Part shown: positions 24,801 to 33,187 of the stretch, one piece after another
Layout: each line of letters opens with the position of its first letter
Numbering within the stretch: the first letter of the stretch is position 1
Assembly (NCBI RefSeq): GCF_000336995.1
Contig: NZ_AOJI01000022.1
Location: 226,228-290,227, forward strand
Direction of reading: 5' to 3'
Length of the DNA stretch: 64,000 bases
DNA from: Halorubrum aidingense JCM 13560
Lineage (GTDB): Archaea; Halobacteriota; Halobacteria; Halobacteriales; Haloferacaceae
Position numbers and translations under genes: made by a program
The notes under the pieces: model-generated
What the model was told of the DNA's origin: nothing
What the model saw: only the letters and a program-made list of their open reading frames with translations
The model's database searches: none

Positions 24801-25326
24801 GGGCGGCGACAGCGACGACGACTCCGGTGGCGACGGCGGCTCCGACGATGGCAGTTCGGACGACGGCTCCGGTGGCGACGGAAGTAGCGGTGGTGGAGGC
24901 GGGGCGCGCGCACCGTCGTCGGACGGCACCGACGACACCGAAGAGTCCTCGACCGAGCCCGACGAGACGAACGAAACCGACGAGACGAACGAAACCGACG
25001 AGACGAACGAAACCGGCGAGACTGACCCGACGAACGAAACCGAGGATGTGGGCTCCGTCGGCGACGATCCGATCGACGACGAGTCGGCTGACATCGAGGG
25101 CGGGACCGTCGACGCCGAGCCCAGTAGCGACGGCGAGACGGACGCCGATGGCGGCGCGACCGACAGTGAGACCGACGGCGAGACGGAAGACACGCAAAAC
25201 GGAGACGACGAGGCGGCCGCCGAGTCCGATTCCGAGACGTCCGACGACGTGCCGGGGTTCGGATTCGCAGCCGGTATCGCGGCGGTTCTCGTGACGGCGC
25301 TGGTCACCTGTCGCTCCGCTGGATGA
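21838..25326 (+). CDS. Surface subtilisin-like serine protease with PGF-CTERM anchor
   Basis: A 1162-residue secreted S8 protease. The signal peptide (residues 1-30) is followed by a propeptide-like region and the catalytic domain (about 225-545), with Asp252 (VIDTGIDPDHPDL), His290 (GHGTHVAG) and Ser472 (GTSMAAPHVSG). C-terminal are a CARDB-like beta domain, three carboxypeptidase-regulatory-like beta repeats (about 640-885), another CARDB-like domain, a Gly/Ser/Asp linker, an acidic Thr/Asn tail with NETDET repeats, and a terminal PGFGFAAGIAAVL helix. PGF-CTERM proteins are processed by archaeosortase A and lipid-anchored. The terminal basic cluster is weak (TCRSAG). ATG 21838 is chosen for the signal peptide. 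Confidence 0.93.
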   Translation: MSSQRRAPTAVAVIVLVACLLVGAVAPVAVAGGIGSAGSAPASSADSAGTGAVDDAVMGETAASEVSASEVSAGETPARGAISPGLRSVDGTVELVVRFEGDAKVGSTDAEGPGESGTVSTEGLKTAAANSQADFDRFADRHHAVTVDRHFWLANAMLVTVDTDRVPIDRLLEVRGVERVHENFRVELDSATADDGGGSVGGSGSVAGPDPDFASTTSASTNATYGVDMVRAPDVWTTFDTRGEGATVAVIDTGIDPDHPDLTVSGWAEYNASGALVSEGPEHAYDEDGHGTHVAGSVAGGNGSGTAIGVAPAADLYGIKTFDESGEGATFVQVLAGMEHAMDESSVDVLQMSLGADGTFAEFVEPVRNARDAGKIVVAASGNRGPGTSSSPGNVYDATAVGAVDRNRDAAYFSGGQTLNGTEDWNWSRVDDRSGPPDDWPEKYVVPDVAAPGVSVNSSVPGGGYERFDGTSMAAPHVSGVAALMISASPRDVTDDELHETIRTTANHPDGATAPDARYGTGIVDGFAAVSAVAPAYDVSDLSVPATVERPGPLNATATVTNTGRAGGDNRTVELRLTDPENASNVTVLTEENVSIASGNETTVPLNGTVPSGFGTGETTVTIASPEDAATGSIRIAEAVGTVNGTVTDADTNATLSGIDVAVENGTETVGTAVTGPDGAYEVAVPATNLTVTASNATYAPADETVSLAESGDTATANVSLALRNGTLAGGVDASDGGDPPTNATVTVTNESGSEVAAVESGAEGTYAVDLRPGAYDVTADAPDFDPTTETGVQIEPNATTDPGFRLGPRPATVFGTVVNSSGGEPIAGATTTVGSASNVTDADGTYSLAVDRGTRTVTAAADGYANSSQSVDLAANETREVNASLAPRAVFSVRELTGPSDIERGESGEFTVSVRNDGRAAGDATVDVDVTPGGSASPNPTTITGVAVGETDAGSFTVSVGSDAETGAYELTATTDDDSRSLSFEVSGGDSDDDSGGDGGSDDGSSDDGSGGDGSSGGGGGARAPSSDGTDDTEESSTEPDETNETDETNETDETNETGETDPTNETEDVGSVGDDPIDDESADIEGGTVDAEPSSDGETDADGGATDSETDGETEDTQNGDDEAAAESDSETSDDVPGFGFAAGIAAVLVTALVTCRSAG
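24961..25014 (+). repeat. Three 18-bp in-frame repeats in the subtilase tail
   Basis: Three identical 18-bp units encode DETNET. They lie in the acidic, potentially O-glycosylated spacer before the PGF-CTERM segment. Confidence 0.95.
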
Positions 25327-25475
25327 AGTCGCACCGAAATCGCGAGCGGCGGGCGATCGAACCGGTACCGAGTGCCGGAGCGACCGGGTCCGATCGAATC
25401 GATCGGGGCCGCCGACACGCCGGAACGGTCAGACGTCACGGGACGCCGCGGAACACTGCGGCGACCCTCACCCGC

Positions 25476-26615
25476 TTACAATTCGCCGAGCTTGCGCAGC
25501 AGCTGCCCGCGGTACTCCTCGTCGGCGTTGACGCCTTTGATCTCTAAGACGTTCCGCTCCAGCTTGTCGAGCGCGACGTGGAAGGCGTGTTCGGCGCCGT
25601 ACCCCTCGCCGGAGCCGCCGACCTGTCCCTCGTTGGTCCGGAGGCGGATCTGACACTGGATCAGCGGCGTGCCGCGGAGCTTCTCTTTGTGCGCGTGGAA
25701 CCGGACGTGCGCGTGGATGACGTGCATGTCCGCGTACTTGTCCGCGACCTGCTCGATCGACTCGACGATGTGGCCGCGAGTGGTCGTGTCCAGCAGATCG
25801 ACGTTGGTGATCTGTACGTCCATCGACTCCTGTTCGGTGAACGTGAGCGCGCGGAGCACGTCGGTTTTGGTCACCATGCCGGCGACGGTCTCGGCGTCAC
25901 CGGGGGTGACGACGAGGCCGGAGACGTCGTTGTCGAACATGCGCGAGACGACCGCGCGTGCCGTCTCGTCGGCCGTCGCGGTGACGACGGGGTTCGACAT
26001 GATGTCGTAGACGGGGATGTCGAGCATCCGGTCGATGTCGCCCGCGCGGTCGCCGCTGCCCTGTCGCTCGTGGTCGCGGACGACGAACTCGACGATGTCG
26101 TTGGTGGTGACGACGCCGACGAGACCGCCGTCCTCGTCGAGAACCGGAAGTCGCGAGATGCCGTTCTCGCGGAGCCGGTTGATGGCGCGGCCGACGCTCT
26201 CTTTCTCGTGGATCCCGATCACGTCCTCGGTCGCGATCTGTCCGACGGTGATCGCGTCGAGGCTGTCGAGAACCGCCTCGAGGATCTGGTCGACGGTGAC
26301 GATCCCGTAGAGCTTCTCGCCCTCGTAGACGGGAGCGATCTTCACGTCGCCCTCGACGAGGAGCCGCGCCGTCTCGCGGACGTCCTCGTGGCGATCCACC
26401 GACGGCGCCGGCTTCATGACGACCGACACCTTGGTGTCGTCTTCCATTCGCGATCGCAGGAGCTGCTTTTCTCCGACTACGCCGGCGTACTCGCCGTCCT
26501 CCATGACGATGATCCCCTTCGGGTTCTCCCGCTCGAAGATGGACCGGACCTTCGCGAGTCGCTCATCGGCGTCTACTTCGACGTATTCCGGCACTGCGAT
26601 ATCAACAATGTTCAT
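25476..26615 (-). CDS. CBS-domain protein with a ribosome-hibernation-factor-like C-terminal domain
   Basis: A 379-residue cytoplasmic protein. Four CBS motifs, in two Bateman pairs, run over about residues 1-255 (for example GISRLPVLDEDGGLVGVVTT and IMSNPVVTATADE) and should bind adenine nucleotides. The last about 115 residues (VQITNVDLLDTTTRGHIVES onward, with MHVIHAHVRFHAHKEK) have the alternating beta/alpha pattern of HPF/RaiA ribosome-binding proteins. The fusion suggests energy-sensing control of ribosome activity (inference). ATG 26615 begins the first CBS domain; longer upstream frames are antisense to the HAD gene. Confidence 0.85.
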   Translation of the reverse strand: MNIVDIAVPEYVEVDADERLAKVRSIFERENPKGIIVMEDGEYAGVVGEKQLLRSRMEDDTKVSVVMKPAPSVDRHEDVRETARLLVEGDVKIAPVYEGEKLYGIVTVDQILEAVLDSLDAITVGQIATEDVIGIHEKESVGRAINRLRENGISRLPVLDEDGGLVGVVTTNDIVEFVVRDHERQGSGDRAGDIDRMLDIPVYDIMSNPVVTATADETARAVVSRMFDNDVSGLVVTPGDAETVAGMVTKTDVLRALTFTEQESMDVQITNVDLLDTTTRGHIVESIEQVADKYADMHVIHAHVRFHAHKEKLRGTPLIQCQIRLRTNEGQVGGSGEGYGAEHAFHVALDKLERNVLEIKGVNADEEYRGQLLRKLGEL

Positions 26616-26753
26616 GGTCCAAGTGGAAGGTAGGACGCGCCGGGTATTGAAAGTGCGGGCGGTGTGGCGATCGGTGGGAGTCCGCTCCGACGTCTCGCGG
26701 TCACCCGCCGTTCCGGTGAAAGCTTTTTGCCCGTTACCGACCGAGAGCCACCC

Positions 26754-27437
26754 GTGTACGACGCCGTCGTCTTCGACAAGGACGGGGTACTCATCGGACG
26801 GACCTCGTTCGACACCCTCCGAGAGGCCGCGTGGGACGCCTTCGTGAGCCTCGGCGTCGAGGACCCGGACTTGGCCCACGTCGACGACGTCGCCGTCGGC
26901 GTCGACCCCGCGACGCTGACCGACATCTGCGAGCGCTACGGGATGGACCCGACGGAGTTCTGGCGCATTCGCGACGAGACCGCCTCGGCCGCGCAGCTCG
27001 ACGCCGCCCGGAAGGGACAGAAGACACCCTACGACGACGTCGACGCGATCCGACACCTGGACGCGTCTCTCGGCGTCGTCTCCTCGAACCAGCAGGCGAC
27101 GGTCGACGCCGTGCTCGACCACTTCGACCTCGCCGGTCAGTTCGAGGTCGCCTACGGGCGCGAGCCGTCGATCGCGAGTCTCTCGCGCAAGAAACCGTCC
27201 CCGTACTACATCGAGCGCGCGCTGGAGGACCTCGACGCCGAGACCGCCATCTTCGTCGGCGACAACGAGTCCGACGTGCGCGCCGCCGACAACGCCGGCA
27301 TCGACTCCGCGTTCGTCCGGCGTCCGCACCGCCGCTCCGCCGACCTCTCGTGTCAGCCGACCTACGAGATCGCCGATCTCCACGACCTCGTGAGCATCTG
27401 CGGACGGGCGCCGGTCGACCCCGAGGAGTCGGCCTGA
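26754..27437 (+). CDS. HAD-superfamily hydrolase (phosphoglycolate-phosphatase-like)
   Basis: A 227-residue phosphatase. Motif I is VVFDKDGVL (nucleophile Asp in DKDG), motif II is VVSSNQ, motif III Lys is in KKPSPYYIERAL, and motif IV is FVGDNESDVRAADNAG. A helical cap lies between motifs I and II. Members dephosphorylate small phosphate esters such as phosphoglycolate. GTG 26754 starts the first strand, and CTTTTTGCC about 27 nt upstream is a plausible TATA box. The precise substrate is not predictable. It diverges from the CBS/HPF-like gene. Confidence 0.9.
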   Translation: MYDAVVFDKDGVLIGRTSFDTLREAAWDAFVSLGVEDPDLAHVDDVAVGVDPATLTDICERYGMDPTEFWRIRDETASAAQLDAARKGQKTPYDDVDAIRHLDASLGVVSSNQQATVDAVLDHFDLAGQFEVAYGREPSIASLSRKKPSPYYIERALEDLDAETAIFVGDNESDVRAADNAGIDSAFVRRPHRRSADLSCQPTYEIADLHDLVSICGRAPVDPEESA

Positions 27438-27483
27438 TCGGCCGCGCCTTTTGAATCGGTAGCCGATTACGCCTCGGAACCGC

Positions 27484-28029
27484 TCAGACGACGAGTTCCG
27501 TCTTGGGCGCGTCGACGACCGTCCGAGAGACCGCCTCGTCGTCCGCGATACCGCGGAGGGTGACGCCGCGGAGCCGGAGCGCGAGCGCCGCGTCCGCTCG
27601 CTCCGCGTCGTTCCGGGGGCGGATCGTTCGTTCCGTCAGATCGTCGTCGGTCCGGTGCGCGACGGTGATCGTTCCGTCCTCGAACGTCGCGTGCTCGACG
27701 GTCCGGAGCGGGATCGCGTCGGCGCCCAACCGTATCGCCGAGACGAGACTACCGCTGAAAACCGCGACGACCCCCAACAGGCCGAGAACGAGCTGTACCG
27801 TCACCCCGTCGCTCCACGCCCACTCCATCGCGACGGTCGCGAGGGCCGTGACGAGCGCGAGGCCCGGCCACCCGCCGTGTCGGACGACCGGTGGGAGCCG
27901 TCCCGCGGCCAGCGCAGCGAAGCTCCCGGCGAGGGCGCCCGTCACGCCGTGCCGAAAGCGAAGCTCGCTCGGCCCGACTAGCACCGACCCGCGAGTCGTT
28001 TCGAACGCCCACGTGTCCGTCGCGGTCAT
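27484..28029 (-). CDS. Membrane protein of unknown function
   Basis: A 181-residue protein with a soluble N terminus, three hydrophobic stretches (about residues 29-44, 53-70 and 77-98) and a soluble C-terminal domain (105-181) of beta character. The C-terminal domain, TVEHATFEDGTITVAHRTDD and on, resembles a PH-like module as found in small archaeal membrane proteins, but this is a weak impression. I do not recognise a family. It is convergent with the HAD gene. Confidence 0.65.
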   Translation of the reverse strand: MTATDTWAFETTRGSVLVGPSELRFRHGVTGALAGSFAALAAGRLPPVVRHGGWPGLALVTALATVAMEWAWSDGVTVQLVLGLLGVVAVFSGSLVSAIRLGADAIPLRTVEHATFEDGTITVAHRTDDDLTERTIRPRNDAERADAALALRLRGVTLRGIADDEAVSRTVVDAPKTELVV

Positions 28030-28258
28030 CGACGACCGGGACGCGGCGAGTCGGCGAGGCGGTTCGAGAACGACGTCGCGTTCGGGCGTGTCAACTCGGG
28101 TTCGAACCGGGATCTCGAACCGGACGCTCGGCGGCGAGGGAGGGCGGGCGTGACCATGGCGGGACAGCCGATCGTGTCCGGGAAACGACTTAAATTGGCA
28201 CCCCCCGGTCGCCTTCGCGAGTCGGGCGTTTTTATCCGGGGCGGAGCGTTGACGGGGT

Positions 28259-29035
28259 ATGGACCTTCCGCCAGTCGGTCTCGGGACGATGGGAATCGAC
28301 GATCCCGAGCCGATCGGGACGGCGCTGTCGGTCGGCTACCGCCACCTCGACACCGCGCGGATCTACGACAACGAGGCCGTCGTCGGCGAGGGGCTCGCCG
28401 CCGGGCTCGCGGCGACCGACGTGCGTCGCGAGGACGTGACCGTCGCGACGAAGCTCTGGATCGACGACCTCGGTCCCGACGACGTGGGGCCGACGGCCCG
28501 CGAGAGCGCCGATCTGCTCGGCGTCGAGACGCTCGACCTGCTGTACGTCCACCGGCCGCGCGGCGCGTACGACCCCGAGGCGACGCTGCCCGCGCTCGAC
28601 GCGCTCGTCGACGACGGCCTCGTCCGGAACGTCGGCGTCTCGAACTTCGAACTCGCCGACCTCGACCGCGCGATCGAGGCGCTCGACGCGCCGCTCGCCG
28701 CCCACCAAACGGAGCTTCACCCGTTGTTTTATAAGCCGGCGCTGATCGAACACGCCCGCGAACACGGGTACACCGTCGTCGCGTACTCGCCGCTGGCCGG
28801 CGGGCGGGTCGGCGAGATCGACGCCGTCGTCGACGCGGCGGCGGCGCACGACACGACGCCGGAAGCGGTCGCGATCGCGTGGGCGACCGCGAAGGAGCCG
28901 GTCGTGACGATCCCGAAGGCGTCGAGCGAGCGACACCTCCGGGCGAACCTCGCCGCCGCCGATCTGGAGCTCTCGCCCGCGGAGACCGCCGCCATCGACG
29001 CGGTCGAACGCGAGGAGGAACTGTTTCCCGAGTAG
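28259..29035 (+). CDS. Aldo/keto reductase
   Basis: A 258-residue NAD(P)H-dependent TIM-barrel oxidoreductase. The catalytic tetrad is visible as Asp and Tyr in HLDTARIYDNEAVVGEG, Lys in VTVATKLWIDD and His in LLYVHRPRG. The C-terminal cofactor loop IPKASSERHLRANL is also conserved. It belongs with 2,5-diketo-gluconate-reductase-like enzymes; the substrate is not evident. TTTTTATCC (28229-28237) lies 22-30 nt before the ATG, so the mRNA is probably leaderless. Confidence 0.94.
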   Translation: MDLPPVGLGTMGIDDPEPIGTALSVGYRHLDTARIYDNEAVVGEGLAAGLAATDVRREDVTVATKLWIDDLGPDDVGPTARESADLLGVETLDLLYVHRPRGAYDPEATLPALDALVDDGLVRNVGVSNFELADLDRAIEALDAPLAAHQTELHPLFYKPALIEHAREHGYTVVAYSPLAGGRVGEIDAVVDAAAAHDTTPEAVAIAWATAKEPVVTIPKASSERHLRANLAAADLELSPAETAAIDAVEREEELFPE

Positions 29036-29156
29036 CCGCCGCCGACCCACCTCTCGAACCGGAACGATCCAGTGATACGCATATATCGGCCGAGCGACGA
29101 CCGGATATGACCACGATCCCGCGTTGTTTTTATATCGCCTTCCCGTCCGTGTCGGT

Positions 29157-30086
29157 ATGACCGAGACCGCCGAGGAGACGGAGCCCGCCGATGAGACCAC
29201 GATCATCGACGGTAACGCCGTCGCTGCGGACGTGCGCGCCGACGTCGCCGAGCACGTCGAGACGCTCGAAGACGCCGGCGTGACGCCCGGGCTGGCGACC
29301 GTGCTGATGAGCGACGACCCCGCGAGCGAGACGTACGTCTCGATGAAACAGCGCGACTGCGAGGAGGTCGGCATCGAGGGGATCCACGTCGAGATCGACG
29401 CCGACGCCCCCGCCGCGGAGCTGTACGACACCATCGACGACCTGAACGCGCGCGAGGACGTGCACGGCATTCTGGTGCAGCTGCCCGTGCCGGACCACGT
29501 CGACAAGCGGAGCGTTCTCCGACGGATCGCGCCCGAGAAAGACGTCGACGGCTTCCACCCGGAGAACGTCGGGCGACTGGTCGCCGGCGACGCCCGGTTT
29601 AAACCCTGCACGCCGCACGGCGTCCAGAAGCTCTTGGCCGCGTACGACGTGGAGACGGAGGGCGCCGACGCGGTCGTCGTCGGCCGCTCCGACATCGTCG
29701 GCAAACCGATGGCGAACCTCCTGATCCAGAAGGGACCGACCGGCAACGCGACCACGACCGTCTGTCACTCCCGGACGGAGGACTTGGCGGGCAAGCTGGC
29801 GGACGCGGACATCGTGATCGCCGCCGTCGGGATACCGGAGTTCATCGACGGCTCGATGCTGAAGGAGGGCGCGACCGTCATCGACGTGGGGATCAACCGC
29901 GTCGAGGCGGACACCGAGAAGGGATACGCGCTCGTGGGCGACGTCGAGTACGAGTCGGCGAAGTCGGTCGCGGGGGCGATCACCCCGGTTCCCGGCGGCG
30001 TCGGCCCGATGACGCGCGCGATGCTGCTTTATAATACGGTGAAGGCGGCCGGTCTGCAACACGACGTCGCGATCGATCTGGAGTGA
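29157..30086 (+). CDS. folD: Methylenetetrahydrofolate dehydrogenase / cyclohydrolase FolD
   Basis: A 309-residue bifunctional enzyme that converts 5,10-methylene-THF to 10-formyl-THF with NADP+. The catalytic lysine lies in SETYVSMKQRDCEEVGI, the family signature in VVVGRSDIVGKPMANLL, and the end motif in TPVPGGVGPMTRAMLL. It supplies one-carbon units for purines. An N-terminal acidic extension of about 14 residues is added. ATG 29157 is supported by TTTTTATAT at 29127-29135. Confidence 0.97.
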   Translation: MTETAEETEPADETTIIDGNAVAADVRADVAEHVETLEDAGVTPGLATVLMSDDPASETYVSMKQRDCEEVGIEGIHVEIDADAPAAELYDTIDDLNAREDVHGILVQLPVPDHVDKRSVLRRIAPEKDVDGFHPENVGRLVAGDARFKPCTPHGVQKLLAAYDVETEGADAVVVGRSDIVGKPMANLLIQKGPTGNATTTVCHSRTEDLAGKLADADIVIAAVGIPEFIDGSMLKEGATVIDVGINRVEADTEKGYALVGDVEYESAKSVAGAITPVPGGVGPMTRAMLLYNTVKAAGLQHDVAIDLE

Positions 30087-30276
30087 GGCGAGGACGCGGC
30101 CGGACGGACCGCGGGCTGCTCAGGACCCGTCGCTGACGCACCGAAGACGACTGCGACGGAATCCGCCCAAATCCCGGCCCTCTGGTTATCGGCGATCGCT
30201 CGCGGGCGCGCACTTGCCGTCGGCCCGCCACCGGACCGCATATTTAGGTATAGATTTCAGATTCTGCCACTCGTCC

Positions 30277-30786
30277 ATGGAGATACGACCGTTCACCGCG
30301 GATGACGCGGACGCCGTCGTTGCGGTACATCGACGCGCCTTCGGCGGGAGGACCGACGAATCACGCATCGTACGGCGGTTACACGACGCCGACAAGGCCG
30401 TGGTCTCGCTCGTGGCAGTCACAGACGACCGCGTCGTGGGGCACGTCCTGTTTTCCCCGACGACCGTCGCCGGTCACGGCGAGACAGTCAGGCTGGTGGG
30501 GCTGGCACCGGTCGGTGTCCTCCCGGAACACCAACGCGAGGGCGTCGGCTCGGCGCTGATTCGGCGGGGGATAGCGCGATGCCGTGCGGCCGGTGTTGAC
30601 GCGGTAGTCGTGTTGGGTGACCCCGAGTACTACGGTCGCTTCGGCTTCGAACGAGCGAGCGGGTACGAGCTCGACAACGAGTACGGTGCCGACGAAGCGT
30701 TCATGGTCAAACCGCTCTACGAGGGGGCGTTAGACGGGGTGAACGGACTCGTCACGTACCGGCCGGAGTTTCAGACGAAGGAGTGA
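30277..30786 (+). CDS. GNAT-family N-acetyltransferase
   Basis: A 169-residue GCN5-related acetyltransferase. The N terminus is MEIRPFTADDADAVVAVHRR. The acetyl-CoA loop is GVLPEHQREGVGSALIRRGI, with the Q/RxxGxG/A pattern. The C-terminal part, DAVVVLGDPEYYGRFGFER and on to EAFMVKPLYEGALDG, is that of the YhbS-like subgroup. The acceptor is unknown. ATG 30277 follows the box CATATTTAGG about 30 nt upstream. Confidence 0.92.
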   Translation: MEIRPFTADDADAVVAVHRRAFGGRTDESRIVRRLHDADKAVVSLVAVTDDRVVGHVLFSPTTVAGHGETVRLVGLAPVGVLPEHQREGVGSALIRRGIARCRAAGVDAVVVLGDPEYYGRFGFERASGYELDNEYGADEAFMVKPLYEGALDGVNGLVTYRPEFQTKE

Positions 30787-30883
30787 AGCGTCGGGCCGGT
30801 CCCAGAGCGGGCCCCGGTAGCTCCGAGGCGTTCGGCGGCGCCGAGCGCGTGTGATCGCGAAATCGCCGTCGGGGCCACGCGCC

Positions 30884-32296
30884 CTAGTCGTCGTCGCTCG
30901 CGACCGCGGCCCGGTTTTCGATCTCGATCCGACCCTCGATCGCGGGGTCGATCCCCCGTTCGCGAGCGTAGTCGGCGAGCACCTCGTACTGGATGCCGGC
31001 CTCGTCGATCCGGTGGCGCTGCGCGAGCGTCGGGAACTCGTGTTCGGAGTGGAGCAGGTACTCCGAGACGGCGACCGTGTAGCGCTCCTCGGGATCGATC
31101 GGCTCGCCGCCGACGGTGGCTTCGAGGATCAGTTCGGCGTCGGCGTCCCAGACGACCCGCGCGTTCGAGACGTGGCCGTGCCACCAGTCGTCCTCGCCGA
31201 AGTCGACGTCGGGGGCGGCCATCTCCCGGAACACGTCGTGGAGCTCCGCGCCCGTCACGGACGCGAGCGTCACCGGCTCCTCGAAGGGGATGAGGCTGAT
31301 CAGGTCGGCCTTCGTCACGTCGCCCGCGAGGGGGTCGCCCTGTCGGAGCCCGCCCGCGTTCGACAGGCCGACGTCGGCGTCGTGTACCCACCGGAACGCG
31401 TCGGCGACGAAGTTACCGACGCGGCACTCCCCGCCGTGGACGACCGCGCCCGCGCGCTCGATCGGTTCGTCGACGACGTCGACGACCTCGCCGAGGTCGG
31501 CGGCGGCCATCCGGTCTGCCAGGGCCGCTTCGAGCCCGGGGACGGGCGCGGCGCCGTCCGGCTCGTGGAGCGTCGCGTCGGGGACGGCGGACCCCAGTTC
31601 GATCTCGGCGACCGTCTCGCCGTTGACGCCGGGGCGGACGAGCCGCGTGTCCGCGACGACCTCGTTGCGCCGGCTGTGGACGTGTCCGCCGAGGACCGCG
31701 TCGACGTCGAGTTCGCGCGCGAGGTCGTCGTCACCGGCACCGAGGTGTGAGAGCACGACGACGTGGTCGAGTGGTCCGGCGCCGTCGGCTGCGGCGACCG
31801 CCGCCCGCATCTCGTCGAGCGCGTCGCGGGCGGCGGTCACGGGGTCCGAAAAGGAGAGCTCGGCGGCCATCGGGTTCAGCGAATCGGTCGCGGGATCGGT
31901 GACGCCGACGAACCCGACCGTCGCGCCGTCGACCTCTCGAGTCGCCCACGGGACGACGCCCTGCTCGCGGCCGAACGGCTCGCCGTCCTCGTCGCGGACG
32001 TTCGCCGAGACGAAGGTCGCGGACGCGTCCGCGACGAGGTCGCGGAGCGCGTCGGGGCCGTAGTCGAACTCGTGGTTGCCGAAGGTGTCGAGGGCGGTGT
32101 CCGTCGCGGCGTAGAAGTCGTGGATCTGCCGTCCCGTCGCGACCAGCGAGAGGACGCCGGGGGCGGTCGTGTCCCCGGTGGCGACCACGGCGGCGTCGGG
32201 GCCCGAGAGCTCGGCGATCCGGCCGGCGAGGCGGGCCGCCCGCTCGGGGGCGTCGAAGACGTTCTCGATGTCGGAGTAGTGGACGAGACGGACCAT
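30884..32296 (-). CDS. 5'-nucleotidase / 2',3'-cyclic phosphodiesterase family protein
   Basis: A 470-residue two-domain metallophosphoesterase of the UshA type. The N-terminal domain carries the dimetal motifs HYSDIENVF, TGDTTAPG, GNHEFDYG, LSHLG and GGHVHS. The C-terminal 5'-nucleotidase domain (about 265-470) has the substrate-binding SNAGGLRQGDPL. There is no signal peptide, so the enzyme would be cytoplasmic, unlike periplasmic UshA. The first metal motif has SDIEN in place of the common SDxHG. It probably hydrolyses nucleotides or sugar phosphates. Confidence 0.88.
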   Translation of the reverse strand: MVRLVHYSDIENVFDAPERAARLAGRIAELSGPDAAVVATGDTTAPGVLSLVATGRQIHDFYAATDTALDTFGNHEFDYGPDALRDLVADASATFVSANVRDEDGEPFGREQGVVPWATREVDGATVGFVGVTDPATDSLNPMAAELSFSDPVTAARDALDEMRAAVAAADGAGPLDHVVVLSHLGAGDDDLARELDVDAVLGGHVHSRRNEVVADTRLVRPGVNGETVAEIELGSAVPDATLHEPDGAAPVPGLEAALADRMAAADLGEVVDVVDEPIERAGAVVHGGECRVGNFVADAFRWVHDADVGLSNAGGLRQGDPLAGDVTKADLISLIPFEEPVTLASVTGAELHDVFREMAAPDVDFGEDDWWHGHVSNARVVWDADAELILEATVGGEPIDPEERYTVAVSEYLLHSEHEFPTLAQRHRIDEAGIQYEVLADYARERGIDPAIEGRIEIENRAAVASDDD

Positions 32297-32497
32297 TCGA
32301 TGTCGGTGTAGAGGAGCGAGCGGCGCTTAAAAAGCGCGGAGTTTCGGTCGTCGATTCGGCGTGCGCGTTCGCGAACGGGCGCCCGCCGAAACTGTCACGA
32401 ACGTCCCGACGTGACCGAGACGCCGTCGCCGTGATCCCCGCTCGCACACGCGCAGGACATTGAAAGCGCTTTTATGGATGTCCGGACTACGTCGCTT

Positions 32498-32590
32498 CAC
32501 AGCCTCTGCGGGGTTGATGATGTGCCGTTCCGTTAGGGACCGACCACGGGACGGACACGCGAGCCCACGCCGAGGATAGGTGAACAACAT
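32498..32590 (+). promoter_or_regulatory. Predicted 5' leader of the L7Ae operon
   Basis: A TATA-like box (CTTTTATGG, 32469-32477) predicts a start near 32498, leaving a leader of about 93 nt, unusual beside the leaderless genes around it. It contains TTGATGA (32514-32520), like a box C, and CCGACC (32540-32545), an imperfect partner. L7Ae binds kink-turns, so self-control is possible. GAGGATAGGTGA before the ATG may be a ribosome-binding site. Confidence 0.4.
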
Positions 32591-32953
32591 ATGCCCGTTT
32601 ACGTAGACTACGAAACCCCAGCCGACCTCGCCGAGCGATCTCTTGAATCGCTCGAGGTCGCCCGAGACACCGGTACCGTGAAGAAAGGAACGAACGAGAC
32701 CACGAAGGCCGTCGAGCGCGGCAACGCCGATCTCGTCATCGTCGCCGAGGACGTCTCCCCCGAGGAGATCGTGATGCACCTCCCCGAACTCGCAGAGGAG
32801 AAGGGCATCCCGGTCGTCTTCGTCGAGACGCAGGACGAAGTCGGTCACGCCGCCGGCCTCGAAGTCGGTTCGGCCGCCGCCGCCATCGTCGACGCCGGCG
32901 ACGCCGACGACGACGTCGAGGACATCGGCGAGAAGGTCGCGGAGCTCCGATAA
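32591..32953 (+). CDS. rpl7ae: Large-subunit ribosomal protein L7Ae
   Basis: A 120-residue kink-turn-binding protein, part of the 50S subunit and also of box C/D and H/ACA RNPs and RNase P in archaea. The RNA-binding motif [22 protein letters not shown] is nearly that of all archaeal L7Ae proteins, and the beta-hairpin [20 protein letters not shown] follows. It heads the L7Ae-S28e-L24e-ndk operon, 6 nt ahead of the S28e gene. Confidence 0.98.
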   Translation: MPVYVDYETPADLAERSLESLEVARDTGTVKKGTNETTKAVERGNADLVIVAEDVSPEEIVMHLPELAEEKGIPVVFVETQDEVGHAAGLEVGSAAAAIVDAGDADDDVEDIGEKVAELR

Positions 32954-32959
32954 CCACCC

Positions 32960-33184
32960 ATGAGCGCAGAAGAGGGCACCGGCGATTCGACCACCGCCGA
33001 GGTGATCGAGGTCGTCGGCAAGACCGGGATGCACGGCGAGGCCATGCAGGTCAAGTGCCGCATCCAGGAAGGATCGAACCAGGGCCGGATCATCACCCGG
33101 AACGTCCTGGGACCCGTCCGCATGGGCGACGTGCTCCAGCTCCGCGAGACCCAGCGCGACGCCGACTCCATCGGAGGCCGATAA
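32960..33184 (+). CDS. rps28e: Small-subunit ribosomal protein S28e
   Basis: A 74-residue OB-fold protein of the 30S subunit, located near the mRNA exit. The conserved segment [20 protein letters not shown] and the ending [17 protein letters not shown] are characteristic. The N terminus has an acidic extension ([10 protein letters not shown]). It is the second gene of the ribosomal operon, with 3 nt before L24e. Confidence 0.97.
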   Translation: MSAEEGTGDSTTAEVIEVVGKTGMHGEAMQVKCRIQEGSNQGRIITRNVLGPVRMGDVLQLRETQRDADSIGGR

Positions 33185-33187
33185 CCA

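Noticed and set aside
24375-25439. Ser-rich minus-strand frame opposite the end of the subtilase gene
   Set aside because: It is the antisense of the Asp/Thr/Glu-rich tail and its repeats; the plus-strand frame has the catalytic triad and PGF-CTERM end.
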